This document shows positions 17,984 to 25,924 of a DNA stretch of 64,000 nt, in pieces. The notes under the pieces are model-generated. The model was not told the origin of the DNA. It made no database searches and worked only from the letters and a program-made list of their open reading frames with translations. Source of the DNA: Streptomyces sp. Y2F8-2. Lineage in GTDB: Bacteria; Actinomycetota; Actinomycetes; Streptomycetales; Streptomycetaceae. A program made the position numbers and the translations under genes. Position 1 is the first letter of the stretch; each line of letters starts with the position of its first letter. The stretch lies in contig NZ_BNGS01000004.1 of assembly GCF_014905555.1 (NCBI RefSeq), forward strand, positions 124,001 through 188,000. Reading direction: 5' to 3'.

Positions 17984-19093
17984 ATGCAGACGGAGCTGAG
18001 CAAGCAACTCGGGGCCGAGCACGCCCTCTTCGGGTTCACGCCGTTTCCCGCCGTCGCCGCGGCCATCAGCCGGGCCGGCGGTTTCGGCGTGCTCGGCGCG
18101 GTCCGCTACACCGCCCCCGACGACCTCAAGCGCGACCTCGACTGGGTCGACGCCCACGCCGACGGCCGCCCCTACGGACTGGACGTCGTCATGCCCGCCA
18201 AGAAGGTGGAGGGCGTGACGGAGGCCGATGTCGAGGCGATGATCCCGGAAGGACACCGGCAGTTCGTCAGGGACACCCTGGCCGAGTACGGGGTGCCCGA
18301 ACTCGCCGAGGGCGACGCGTCCGGGTGGCGGATCACCGGCTGGATGGAACAGGTCGCCCGCAGCCAGCTCGACGTCGCGTTCGAGTACCCGATCAGGTTG
18401 CTGGCCAATGCTCTGGGCTCCCCGCCCGCCGACGTCGTCGAACGCGCCCACGCCCAGGGCGTTCTGGTCGCCGCGCTCGCCGGCAGCGCCCGGCACGCCC
18501 GCAAGCACCAGGAGGCGGGCCTCGACATCGTGGTCGCGCAGGGGTACGAGGCCGGTGGCCACACCGGCGAGATCGCCTCCATGGTGCTCACACCCGAAGT
18601 GGTCGACGCCGTCGCCCCGTTGCCCGTGCTGGCCGCCGGCGGCATCGGCAGCGGGCAGCAGGTCGCCGCCGCCCTGGCGCTCGGTGCGCAGGGCGTCTGG
18701 CTCGGCTCGATCTGGCTGACCACCACGGAGGCCGAACTCCCCTCGCCCGTCCTCGTCCGCAAGCTGCTGGCCGCCGGCTCGGGCGACACCGTCCGCTCCC
18801 GGGCGCTGACCGGCAAACCGGCCCGGCAGCTGCGTACCGCGTGGACCGACGTCTGGGACGACCCGGACGGCCCGGGCGCCCTTCCCATGCCGCTGCAGGG
18901 CCTGCTGGTGGCCGAGGCGATCACCCGCATCCAGAAGTACGAGGTGGACCCGCTGCTCGGCACGCCCGTCGGCCAGATCGTCGGCCGCATGACCAGCGAA
19001 CGCAGCGTCCAGGCCGTCGTCGACGACCTCACCCGGGGCTTCGAGGAGGCCGTCGACCGCATCAACCGGATCGCCGGAAGGAGCCGGCAGTGA
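17984..19093 (+). CDS. Nitronate monooxygenase-family FMN oxidoreductase
   Basis: A 369-aa TIM-barrel flavoprotein of the NPD/NMO family. GYEAGGHTGE, the FMN phosphate motif PVLAAGGIGSGQQVAAALAL and LGAQGVWLGS are characteristic. Besides nitronates, relatives in actinobacterial acyl-CoA pathways act on CoA thioesters. Its coupling (GTGA overlap) to an acyl-CoA synthetase favours such a role here. The ATG at 17984 has no clear ribosome-binding site, so a leaderless message starting near the upstream motif is possible. Confidence 0.85.
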   Translation: MQTELSKQLGAEHALFGFTPFPAVAAAISRAGGFGVLGAVRYTAPDDLKRDLDWVDAHADGRPYGLDVVMPAKKVEGVTEADVEAMIPEGHRQFVRDTLAEYGVPELAEGDASGWRITGWMEQVARSQLDVAFEYPIRLLANALGSPPADVVERAHAQGVLVAALAGSARHARKHQEAGLDIVVAQGYEAGGHTGEIASMVLTPEVVDAVAPLPVLAAGGIGSGQQVAAALALGAQGVWLGSIWLTTTEAELPSPVLVRKLLAAGSGDTVRSRALTGKPARQLRTAWTDVWDDPDGPGALPMPLQGLLVAEAITRIQKYEVDPLLGTPVGQIVGRMTSERSVQAVVDDLTRGFEEAVDRINRIAGRSRQ

Positions 19094-20640
19094 GCCAGTC
19101 CGCCAACGGTTTCTGGGCCCAGGCAGCGGCCGATCCCGAGCGCATCGTCCTCGTGGCCCCCGACGGGGAGGAGTGGACCGCCGGGCGGCTGCTCGCCGAC
19201 GCCAACCGGCTGGTGCACGGGCTGCGCGCCGCGGGGCTGCGGACCGGTGACTCCTTCGCCGTCGTCCTGCCCAACGGTGTCGCGTTCCTCACCGCGTACC
19301 TGGCCGCCACCCAGGCCGGGCTCTACCTCGTCCCCGTCAACCACCACCTCGTCGGGCCGGAGATCGCCTGGATCGTCTCCGACTCCGGCGCCAAGGTGAT
19401 CATCGCGCACGAGCGGTTCGCGGACGCGGCACGCGCCGCCGCCGACGAGGCCGGACTGCCGGCCACCCACCGGTACTCCGTCGGTGAGGCCGAGGGCTTC
19501 CGGGCGTACGCCGAACTCCTCGACGGGCAGCCCGAGTCGGCGCCAGGCGACCGCACCCTCGGCTGGGTCATGAACTACACCTCGGGCACCACGGGCCGCC
19601 CCCGCGGCATCCGCCGCCCACTGCCCGGAAAACCGCCCGAGGAGGCCTACCTCGGCGGTTTCCTCGGCATCTTCGGCATCAGGCCCTACGACGACAACGT
19701 CCACCTGGTCTGCTCCCCGCTCTACCACACGGCCGTGCTCCAGTTCGCGGGCGCCTCCCTGCACATCGGGCACCGGCTGGTGGTGATGGACAAGTGGACA
19801 CCCGAGGAGATGCTCCGCCTCATCGACGTCCACTGGTGCACGCACACGCACATGGTGCCCACCCAGTTCCACCGCCTCCTCGCCCTGCCCGACGAGGTGA
19901 GGGCCCGCTACGACGTCTCGTCCATGCGGCACGCCATCCACGGCGCCGCCCCCTGCCCGGACCATGTGAAGCGGGCGATGATCGAGTGGTGGGGCATGTG
20001 CGTGGAGGAGTACTACGCGGCGAGCGAGGGAGGCGGCGCCTTCGCGACCGCCGAGGACTGGCTGAAGAAGCCCGGCACGGTCGGCAAGGCGTGGCCCATC
20101 AGCGAACTCGCGGTCTTCGACGACGACGGCAACCAGCTGACGCCCGGTGAACTCGGCACCGTCTACATGAAGATGAGCACCGGCGGCTTCTCTTACCACA
20201 GGGACGAGGCCAAGACGCGCAAGAACCGCATCGGCGACTTCTTCACCGTCGGCGACCTCGGCTACCTCGACGAGGACGGCTATCTGTTCCTGCGCGACCG
20301 CAAGATCGACCTGATCATCTCCGGCGGGGTCAACATCTACCCCGCCGAGATCGAGGCCGCGCTGCTCACCCACCCCGCAGTCGCCGACGCGGCCGCCTTC
20401 GGCATCCCGCACGACGACTGGGGCGAGGAGGTCAAGGCGGTCGTCGAACCCGCCCCCGGCCACGACCCCGGCCCGGCGCTCGCCACGGACATCCTCGACC
20501 ACTGCGCACGGCGACTCGCCGGCTACAAGCGGCCCAGGAGCGTCGACTTCATCGCGACGATGCCCCGCGACCCCAACGGCAAGCTGTACAAACGACGGCT
20601 GCGGGAACCGTACTGGGAAGGCCGTACCCGCCCCGTGTGA
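19090..20640 (+). CDS. Acyl-CoA synthetase (FadD-type)
   Basis: A 516-aa AMP-binding ligase. NYTSGTTGRPRGI is the ATP-phosphate loop, VGDLGYLDEDGYL the adenine and hinge region, and DPNGKLYKRRLRE carries the catalytic Lys. The GTG overlaps the previous stop, so it is translated with the FMN oxidoreductase. It resembles mycobacterial FadD enzymes for unusual substrates more than medium-chain fatty acid ligases. The substrate is not known. The upstream repeats suggest induction by an acyl-CoA. Confidence 0.87.
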   Translation: MSQSANGFWAQAAADPERIVLVAPDGEEWTAGRLLADANRLVHGLRAAGLRTGDSFAVVLPNGVAFLTAYLAATQAGLYLVPVNHHLVGPEIAWIVSDSGAKVIIAHERFADAARAAADEAGLPATHRYSVGEAEGFRAYAELLDGQPESAPGDRTLGWVMNYTSGTTGRPRGIRRPLPGKPPEEAYLGGFLGIFGIRPYDDNVHLVCSPLYHTAVLQFAGASLHIGHRLVVMDKWTPEEMLRLIDVHWCTHTHMVPTQFHRLLALPDEVRARYDVSSMRHAIHGAAPCPDHVKRAMIEWWGMCVEEYYAASEGGGAFATAEDWLKKPGTVGKAWPISELAVFDDDGNQLTPGELGTVYMKMSTGGFSYHRDEAKTRKNRIGDFFTVGDLGYLDEDGYLFLRDRKIDLIISGGVNIYPAEIEAALLTHPAVADAAAFGIPHDDWGEEVKAVVEPAPGHDPGPALATDILDHCARRLAGYKRPRSVDFIATMPRDPNGKLYKRRLREPYWEGRTRPV

Positions 20641-20707
20641 CGGCTGCTTGACCTGCCCCGCGTGCCCGGCGAGGATCGCGCCAGGGCCGGACACGAAGGA
20701 GCGGGAC

Positions 20708-22204
20708 ATGACGGCGGGACGAAGCGTCACGGTCGACGGCACGCTGCGGCGCAGCGCCCGGCGCACGCCGGCGAGGGTGGCGATCCGCTACGGCGACCGG
20801 TCGTGGACCTACGCGGAACTCGACGACGCCGTCTCGCGCGCCGCCCGCGTGCTGCGGGAGGCCGGGCTCGCCCCGGGCGACCGGGTCGGCGCCCTGGGCC
20901 ACAACTCCGACGCCTACCTGATCGCCTTCCTGGCCTGCGCCCGCGCCGGACTGGTGCACGTACCGGTGAACCAGAACCTGACCGGCGAGGACCTGGCGTA
21001 CATCGTCGACCAGTCCGGCTGTTCCCTCGTCCTCGCGGACCCCGACCTCGCCGGGAACCTCCCGCAGGGCGTACGGCGGCTGCCGCTGCGCGACGCGGAC
21101 GACTCGCTGCTCGCGCGGCTGGCCGCGACCGAGCCGTACGACGGCGGGGAACCGCGCGCCGAGGACCTGGTGCAACTGCTGTACACATCCGGCACGACCG
21201 CGCTGCCCAAGGGCGCGATGATGACGCACCGCGCCCTGGTGCACGCGTACCTGAGCGCGATCACCGCCCTCGACCTGAGCGCGGGCGACCGGCCTGTGCA
21301 CGCCCTGCCGCTCTACCACTCGGCGCAGATGCACGTCTTCCTGCTGCCCTACCTGGCCGTCGGCGCGGAGAACGTCGTCCTGGACGCGCCCGACGGCGAC
21401 CGGCTCTTCGACCTCGTCGAGGCGGGCCGCGCCGACAGCCTGTTCGCGCCCCCGACGGTCTGGATCGGACTGGTGAACCGCCCCGACTTCACCACCCGCG
21501 ACCTGAGCGGCCTGCGCAAGGCCTACTACGGCGCCTCGATCATGCCGGTGCCCGTCCTGGAGCGCCTCAAGGAGCGGCTGCCGAAGCTCGCGTTCTACAA
21601 CTGCTTCGGGCAGAGCGAGATCGGCCCCCTCGCCATGGTCCTCGGGCCCTACGAGCACAAGGGACGCATGGACTCGTGCGGGCGTCCGGTGCTGTTCGTG
21701 GAGGCGAAGCTCGTCGACGAGTCCGGCAAGGACGTGCCCGACGGGGAACAGGGAGAGATCGTCTACCGGTCACCGCAGCTGTGCGAGGGCTACTGGGAGA
21801 AGCCGGAGGAGACCGCCGAGGCGTTCCGCGACGGCTGGTTCCACTCCGGGGACCTCGCCGTGCGGGATGCCGAAGGCTACTTCACCATCGTCGACCGGGT
21901 GAAGGACGTCATCAACTCCGGCGGGGTACTGGTCGCTTCACGGCAGGTCGAGGACGCCCTCTACACCCACGAGCGGGTCGCCGAGGCAGCGGTGATCGGG
22001 CTGCCCGACGAGCGGTGGATCGAGGCGGTCACCGCGGTTGTCGTACCGCGCGGCGAGGTGACCGAGGCCGAACTGATCGACCACGTGCGCGAGAAACTGC
22101 CGCACTTCAAGGCGCCCAAGCGGGTGCTGTTCGTGGACGAGCTGCCGCGCAACGCGAGCGGGAAGATCCTGAAGCGGGAGCTGCGCGACCGGTTCGGTCG
22201 CTGA
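20708..22204 (+). CDS. Acyl-CoA synthetase
   Basis: A 498-aa AMP-dependent ligase beginning MTAGRSVTVDGTLRRSARRT. YTSGTTALPKGAMMTHR is the phosphate loop, HSGDLAVRDAEGYF the hinge region and NASGKILKREL carries the catalytic Lys. The ATG follows GAAGGAG. It lies 67 bp behind the previous ligase in the same direction, so a common transcript is likely. Two ligases in tandem may act on different intermediates of one degradation route, but the sequence does not show which. Confidence 0.87.
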   Translation: MTAGRSVTVDGTLRRSARRTPARVAIRYGDRSWTYAELDDAVSRAARVLREAGLAPGDRVGALGHNSDAYLIAFLACARAGLVHVPVNQNLTGEDLAYIVDQSGCSLVLADPDLAGNLPQGVRRLPLRDADDSLLARLAATEPYDGGEPRAEDLVQLLYTSGTTALPKGAMMTHRALVHAYLSAITALDLSAGDRPVHALPLYHSAQMHVFLLPYLAVGAENVVLDAPDGDRLFDLVEAGRADSLFAPPTVWIGLVNRPDFTTRDLSGLRKAYYGASIMPVPVLERLKERLPKLAFYNCFGQSEIGPLAMVLGPYEHKGRMDSCGRPVLFVEAKLVDESGKDVPDGEQGEIVYRSPQLCEGYWEKPEETAEAFRDGWFHSGDLAVRDAEGYFTIVDRVKDVINSGGVLVASRQVEDALYTHERVAEAAVIGLPDERWIEAVTAVVVPRGEVTEAELIDHVREKLPHFKAPKRVLFVDELPRNASGKILKRELRDRFGR

Positions 22205-22210
22205 CGGGGG

Positions 22211-23506
22211 TCAGCGCGGCCGCAGGTCCACGATCCGCCTGATCTTGCCCACGGACCGCTCCAGGGACTCCGGTTCGACGATCTCGACCCCCACCGAGAC
22301 ACCGATCCCGTCCTTCACGGCCGCCGCGATGGCGAGCTCCGCCGCCTCACGCTGCTCCGGGGTGGCGCCGGGCCGGGCCTCGGCCCGCACGGTCAGCGCG
22401 TCGAGCCGGCCCTCGCGGGTCAGCCGGAGCTGGAAGTGCGGCGCCACGCCCGGGGTGCGCAGCACGATCTCCTCGATCTGCGTGGGGAAGAGGTTGACTC
22501 CGCGCAGGATGACCATGTCGTCGCTGCGCCCCGTGATCTTCTCGATGCGCCGGAAGACCCGCGCCGTGCCGGGCAGCAGCCGGGTCAGGTCCCGCGTCCG
22601 GTACCGGATCACGGGCATGGCCTCCTTGGTGAGGGAGGTGAAGACCAGCTCGCCCTCCTCGCCGTCCGGCAGCACCTCGCCGGTGATCGGATCGACGATC
22701 TCCGGGTAGAAGTGGTCCTCCCACACGTGCAGGCCGTCCTTGGTCTCGACGCACTCCTGCGCCACACCCGGGCCGACGACCTCCGACAGGCCGTAGATGT
22801 CCACCGCTTCGATCGCGAACCGCTCCTCGATCTCGCGTCGCATCTCCTCGGTCCACGGCTCGGCTCCGAAGATGCCGACGCGCAGCGAGGTGGTCCGCGG
22901 ATCGACGCCCTGGCGCTCGAACTCGTCCAGCAGGGTGAGCATGTACGAGGGGGTGACCATGATGACGCCGGGCCGGAGGTCCTGGATCAGCTGCACCTGG
23001 CGGGCCGTCATGCCACCGGAGGCGGGGATCACCGTACAGCCGAGGCGTTCGGCGCCGTAGTGCGCCCCGAGGCCGCCGGTGAACAGGCCGTAGCCGTACG
23101 CCACATGCACCGTGTCACCGGGCCGGCCGCCCGCCGCGCGGATGGACCGGGCCACCATGTCGGCCCACATCGACAGGTCGTTGTCGGTGTACCCGACGAC
23201 CGTGGGCCGCCCGGTGGTGCCGCTGGAGGCGTGGATGCGGCGGATCCGCTCCCTGGGGACGGCGAACATGCCGTACGGGTAGTGCTCTCGGAGGTCCGCC
23301 TTCACGGTGAACGGGAACCGGGCGAGATCCGCGAGCGTACGGCAGTCCTCCGGCCGCACCCCCGCCTTGTCGAAGGACTCCCGGTAGAAGGGCACGTGCT
23401 CGTAGGCATGTCGCAGCGAGGCCCGCAGCCGCTGCGACTGCAGGGCCCGCAGCGCCTGTGCGTCGAGCCGTTCCCCCGCGTCCAGCAGGCCCTGAGCGTC
23501 TGCCAT
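22211..23506 (-). CDS. paaK: Phenylacetate-CoA ligase
   Basis: A 431-aa PaaK-type ligase. IHASSGTTGRPTVVGYTD is the ATP motif, DIYGLSEVVGPGVAQEC is typical of PaaK, and the small C-terminal domain has GRSDDMVILRGVNLFPTQIE. The ATG follows GGGAGG. It activates phenylacetate or a related aryl acetate for ring degradation or degradation of aromatic amino acids. No paaABCDE epoxidase genes are in the window. It converges with the acyl-CoA synthetase gene, 6 bp apart. An ACCGATCATTCGGT palindrome lies 47 bp upstream of its start. Confidence 0.88.
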   Translation of the reverse strand: MADAQGLLDAGERLDAQALRALQSQRLRASLRHAYEHVPFYRESFDKAGVRPEDCRTLADLARFPFTVKADLREHYPYGMFAVPRERIRRIHASSGTTGRPTVVGYTDNDLSMWADMVARSIRAAGGRPGDTVHVAYGYGLFTGGLGAHYGAERLGCTVIPASGGMTARQVQLIQDLRPGVIMVTPSYMLTLLDEFERQGVDPRTTSLRVGIFGAEPWTEEMRREIEERFAIEAVDIYGLSEVVGPGVAQECVETKDGLHVWEDHFYPEIVDPITGEVLPDGEEGELVFTSLTKEAMPVIRYRTRDLTRLLPGTARVFRRIEKITGRSDDMVILRGVNLFPTQIEEIVLRTPGVAPHFQLRLTREGRLDALTVRAEARPGATPEQREAAELAIAAAVKDGIGVSVGVEIVEPESLERSVGKIRRIVDLRPR

Positions 23507-23552
23507 GGGGACGCCTCCCTAGCGATCACAAGCAATCGTCACGAACCGGTCG

Positions 23553-23566
23553 ACCGATCATTCGGT
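23553..23566. promoter_or_regulatory. PaaR-like operator ACCGATCATTCGGT upstream of paaK
   Basis: The 14-bp element fits ACCG-N6-CGGT and differs from the ACCG-NN-CG-NN-CGGT pattern only in the centre. It lies between the divergent paaK (start 23506) and alpha/beta hydrolase (start 23665) genes and may control both. The same half-site, ACCGATC, occurs in all three repeats at 17.85 kb. Confidence 0.45.
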
Positions 23567-23664
23567 AGACACCGAGGATCAGTAATCCAGCCCGTCCGGC
23601 CGGAGGCAAGAGCCCGGCCGAAACTTTCTTGCGGCGAAGTCCGCCCCGCCCCAAGATCAGACAC

Positions 23665-24501
23665 ATGCCGACGTTTGACGCGTACGACGGGACCCGACTC
23701 GCCTACCACCTGCGGGGAGAGGGGGAAGCGCTCGTCGTGCTGCCCGGTGGACCGATGCGGGCCTCCGCGTACCTCGGGGACCTCGGCGGGCTCGACCACC
23801 GGCGGCGGCTGGTGCTGCTCGATCTGCGCGGGACCGGGCACTCGGCCGTGCCGGCGGACCCGGACACGTACCGCTGCGACCGGATGGTCGACGACGTGGA
23901 GGCGCTGCGCGAGCACCTCGGCCTGGAACGTATGGACATCCTCGCGCACTCGGCGGGCGGCAGCCTGGCCCTGCTCTACGCGGCCCGGTTCCCGGAGCGC
24001 GTCGCCCGCCTCGCCCTGATCACCGTCACACCCTGGGCGCTCGGGATGCCCGCCACGGCCGAGGACCGGCTCGATGCGGCACGGCTGCGCGAGGGCGAGC
24101 CCTGGTTCGAGGAAGCCTTCCCGGCGTTCGAGGCCTGGCTGAACGGAGACGGCGAGTTCGACCCGGTCTTCATACCCTTCTTCTACGGGCGGTGGGACGC
24201 TGCGGCGCAGGAGCACGTCGCGAACCGGGCGGGGCAGGCCAACGACGCGGCGGCCGACGTCTTCCTCTCCGACGCGGCCTTCGACCCGCCCGCCGCGCTG
24301 GCCGCGCTCGCCCGCCTCACCGCGCCCGTCCTCGTGTACGCGGGCGAACTCGACGGCGGTCCCCGCCCCGAACTGGCCCGCCGCGTCACCGAGTTCTTCC
24401 CATGCGCCGAGTTCACGGTCCAGCCGGGCGCCGGGCACTACCCGTGGCTGGACGACCCCGAGCACTTCGCCGTGAGGGTGGACGCCTTCTTCGCGGGCTG
24501 A
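23665..24501 (+). CDS. Alpha/beta-fold hydrolase
   Basis: A 278-aa hydrolase similar to proline iminopeptidases and related esterases. The oxyanion region is VVLPGGPMRASAYLG, the nucleophile elbow ILAHSAGGSLALL places Ser between His and Ala, the acid is near YAGELDGGP and the His is in PGAGHYPWLDDP. The ATG at 23665 was chosen as the start of the conserved domain. It is divergent from paaK. The substrate is unknown. Its stop codon lies inside a small 3 x 10-bp direct repeat (24499-24528). Confidence 0.86.
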   Translation: MPTFDAYDGTRLAYHLRGEGEALVVLPGGPMRASAYLGDLGGLDHRRRLVLLDLRGTGHSAVPADPDTYRCDRMVDDVEALREHLGLERMDILAHSAGGSLALLYAARFPERVARLALITVTPWALGMPATAEDRLDAARLREGEPWFEEAFPAFEAWLNGDGEFDPVFIPFFYGRWDAAAQEHVANRAGQANDAAADVFLSDAAFDPPAALAALARLTAPVLVYAGELDGGPRPELARRVTEFFPCAEFTVQPGAGHYPWLDDPEHFAVRVDAFFAG

Positions 24502-24528
24502 GCGGGCGTGAGCGGGCCTGAGCGGGTG
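24499..24528. repeat. Three 10-bp direct repeats (TGAGCGGGCS)
   Basis: Units begin at 24499, 24509 and 24519; the third ends TG rather than C(G/C). The first unit contains the stop codon of the alpha/beta hydrolase gene. The repeats fill most of the space before the convergent conservon GTPase gene. Confidence 0.6.
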
Positions 24529-24537
24529 GCCCCGCCG

Positions 24538-25131
24538 TCAGCCGCCCAGGGGGGTCAGACGGGCCGCCGCCCGGGCCCGGGCCGCCTCCAGGACCGCCAG
24601 CAGAACCGCCTTGCTGGAGTTGCGGTCCCGGACGTCGCACAGGAGCACCGGTGTCGACGCGTCCAGGTCCAGCGCCGCCCGCACCTGCTCGGCCGTACAG
24701 TCCCGCCGCCCGTCGAAGCAGTTGACCCCTACGGCGAACGGGATCTCCCGCGCCTCGAAGAAGTCGATCGAGGCGAACGAGGCGTCCAGGCGGCGGGTGT
24801 CGGCGAGGACCACCGCCGCCAGCGCGCCCGTCGCCAGGTCGTCCCACATGAACCAGAACCGGTCCTGCCCGGGCGTGCCGAACAGGTACAGCACCAGCTC
24901 CGGCGCGATGGTGATCCGGCCGAAGTCCATGGCGACCGTCGTGGACGACTTGCCCTCCACCCCGGTCAGGTCGTCGACCCCGAGGCTCGCTTCGGTCATG
25001 CGCTCCTCGGTCTCCAGCGGGGGCACCTCGCTCACCGAGCCCACCATGGTGGTCTTGCCCACGCCGAAACCGCCCGCGATGAGGATCTTCAGCGCGGTGG
25101 GCATGACCGGCTCAGAGCTGACGGATACCAT
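24538..25131 (-). CDS. cvnD: Conservon GTP/ATP-binding protein (CvnD)
   Basis: A 197-aa small GTPase-like protein, the fourth member of a conservon. The P-loop is AGGFGVGKTTMVG, the switch region contains TTVAMDFGRI, and LYLFGTPGQDRFWFMWD is the G3-like motif. The specificity motif GVNCFDG replaces the classic NKxD. In known conservons the four products form a membrane-linked, G-protein-like signalling complex affecting development and antibiotic production. The start overlaps the DUF742 gene by 20 bp. Confidence 0.93.
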   Translation of the reverse strand: MVSVSSEPVMPTALKILIAGGFGVGKTTMVGSVSEVPPLETEERMTEASLGVDDLTGVEGKSSTTVAMDFGRITIAPELVLYLFGTPGQDRFWFMWDDLATGALAAVVLADTRRLDASFASIDFFEAREIPFAVGVNCFDGRRDCTAEQVRAALDLDASTPVLLCDVRDRNSSKAVLLAVLEAARARAAARLTPLGG

Positions 25132-25486
25132 CCATCACCCTTTCGATGATTTCCACACTCGGCTGCTCGTCCTGCCCGGGCGGCGACTGGACGATGATGA
25201 GCGAGGCGTTGAGCAGATCCCCGCACAGGATCTTCACCACGCTCACCGGCAGGTCCAGATGCGCGGCGATCTCGGCGACCGCCACCGCGCGGTCCCGGCA
25301 CAGCTCGAGGATCTGGACCGACTCCGGCTCCAGGTACTCGTACTCGAACTCAGCCTCGGACCGCGAGACGACCAGCGTGATCAGTGTGAACGTGTGCTGA
25401 CTGTGGCGGGTGCGCCCGCCCGTGATGGCGTACGGCCGTAAATGACGCCCGGCCTCCGCACCGTCGAGCCACCGCGGTTCACGCAT
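25112..25486 (-). CDS. cvnC: Conservon DUF742 protein (CvnC)
   Basis: A 124-aa DUF742 protein with the conserved opening RHLRPYAITGGRT and the winged-helix-like core VAEIAAHLDLPVSVVKILCG. It is the third conservon gene and overlaps the roadblock gene by 8 bp and the GTPase gene by 20 bp, which indicates translational coupling. It probably links the kinase-like protein to the GTPase. Confidence 0.93.
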   Translation of the reverse strand: MREPRWLDGAEAGRHLRPYAITGGRTRHSQHTFTLITLVVSRSEAEFEYEYLEPESVQILELCRDRAVAVAEIAAHLDLPVSVVKILCGDLLNASLIIVQSPPGQDEQPSVEIIERVMDGIRQL

Positions 25487-25910
25487 CCTGAATAAGACCG
25501 CCGGACGATGTCTGGACGCGAGGCGCGGCGCTCATGTACTGGCCGACCTGTTTGACGAGCGTGCCCATCTCGAAGGCCATCATCCCCACATCCACTTCCT
25601 CCGAGGCGATCGCGGCCAGCCGGGCACCCCTGCCCGCGGCCGTGACGAACAGGAACGCCCTCTCCATCTGGATGACCGTCTGCTGGACCTCCCCGCCGTG
25701 GAAGTGGCGCGCGGCGCCCCGGGCCAGGCTGTGCATGCCCGAGCCCACCGCCGACAGGTGCTCGGCGTCGTCGCGGCGAAGGTCCTTCGACTTGCCGATG
25801 AGGAGGCCGTCCCCGGACAGCACGATGGCACAGCGGATCTCCGGGATCCGGTCCACCAGGCCGTCGAGGAGCCAGTCCAGCTGCGGCCCGGGATGTACCT
25901 GCTCAGTCAT
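25479..25910 (-). CDS. cvnB: Conservon roadblock/LC7 protein (CvnB)
   Basis: A 143-aa roadblock/LC7 protein. The conserved fold markers are LDWLLDGLVDRIPEIRCAIV, GLLIGKSKDL and LFVTAAGRGARLAAIASEEV. Such proteins regulate small GTPases such as the partner encoded two genes downstream. It starts 14 bp after the sensor kinase gene with a good upstream spacing. Confidence 0.93.
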   Translation of the reverse strand: MTEQVHPGPQLDWLLDGLVDRIPEIRCAIVLSGDGLLIGKSKDLRRDDAEHLSAVGSGMHSLARGAARHFHGGEVQQTVIQMERAFLFVTAAGRGARLAAIASEEVDVGMMAFEMGTLVKQVGQYMSAAPRVQTSSGGLIQDA

Positions 25911-25924
25911 TGCTCAACGTTCCC

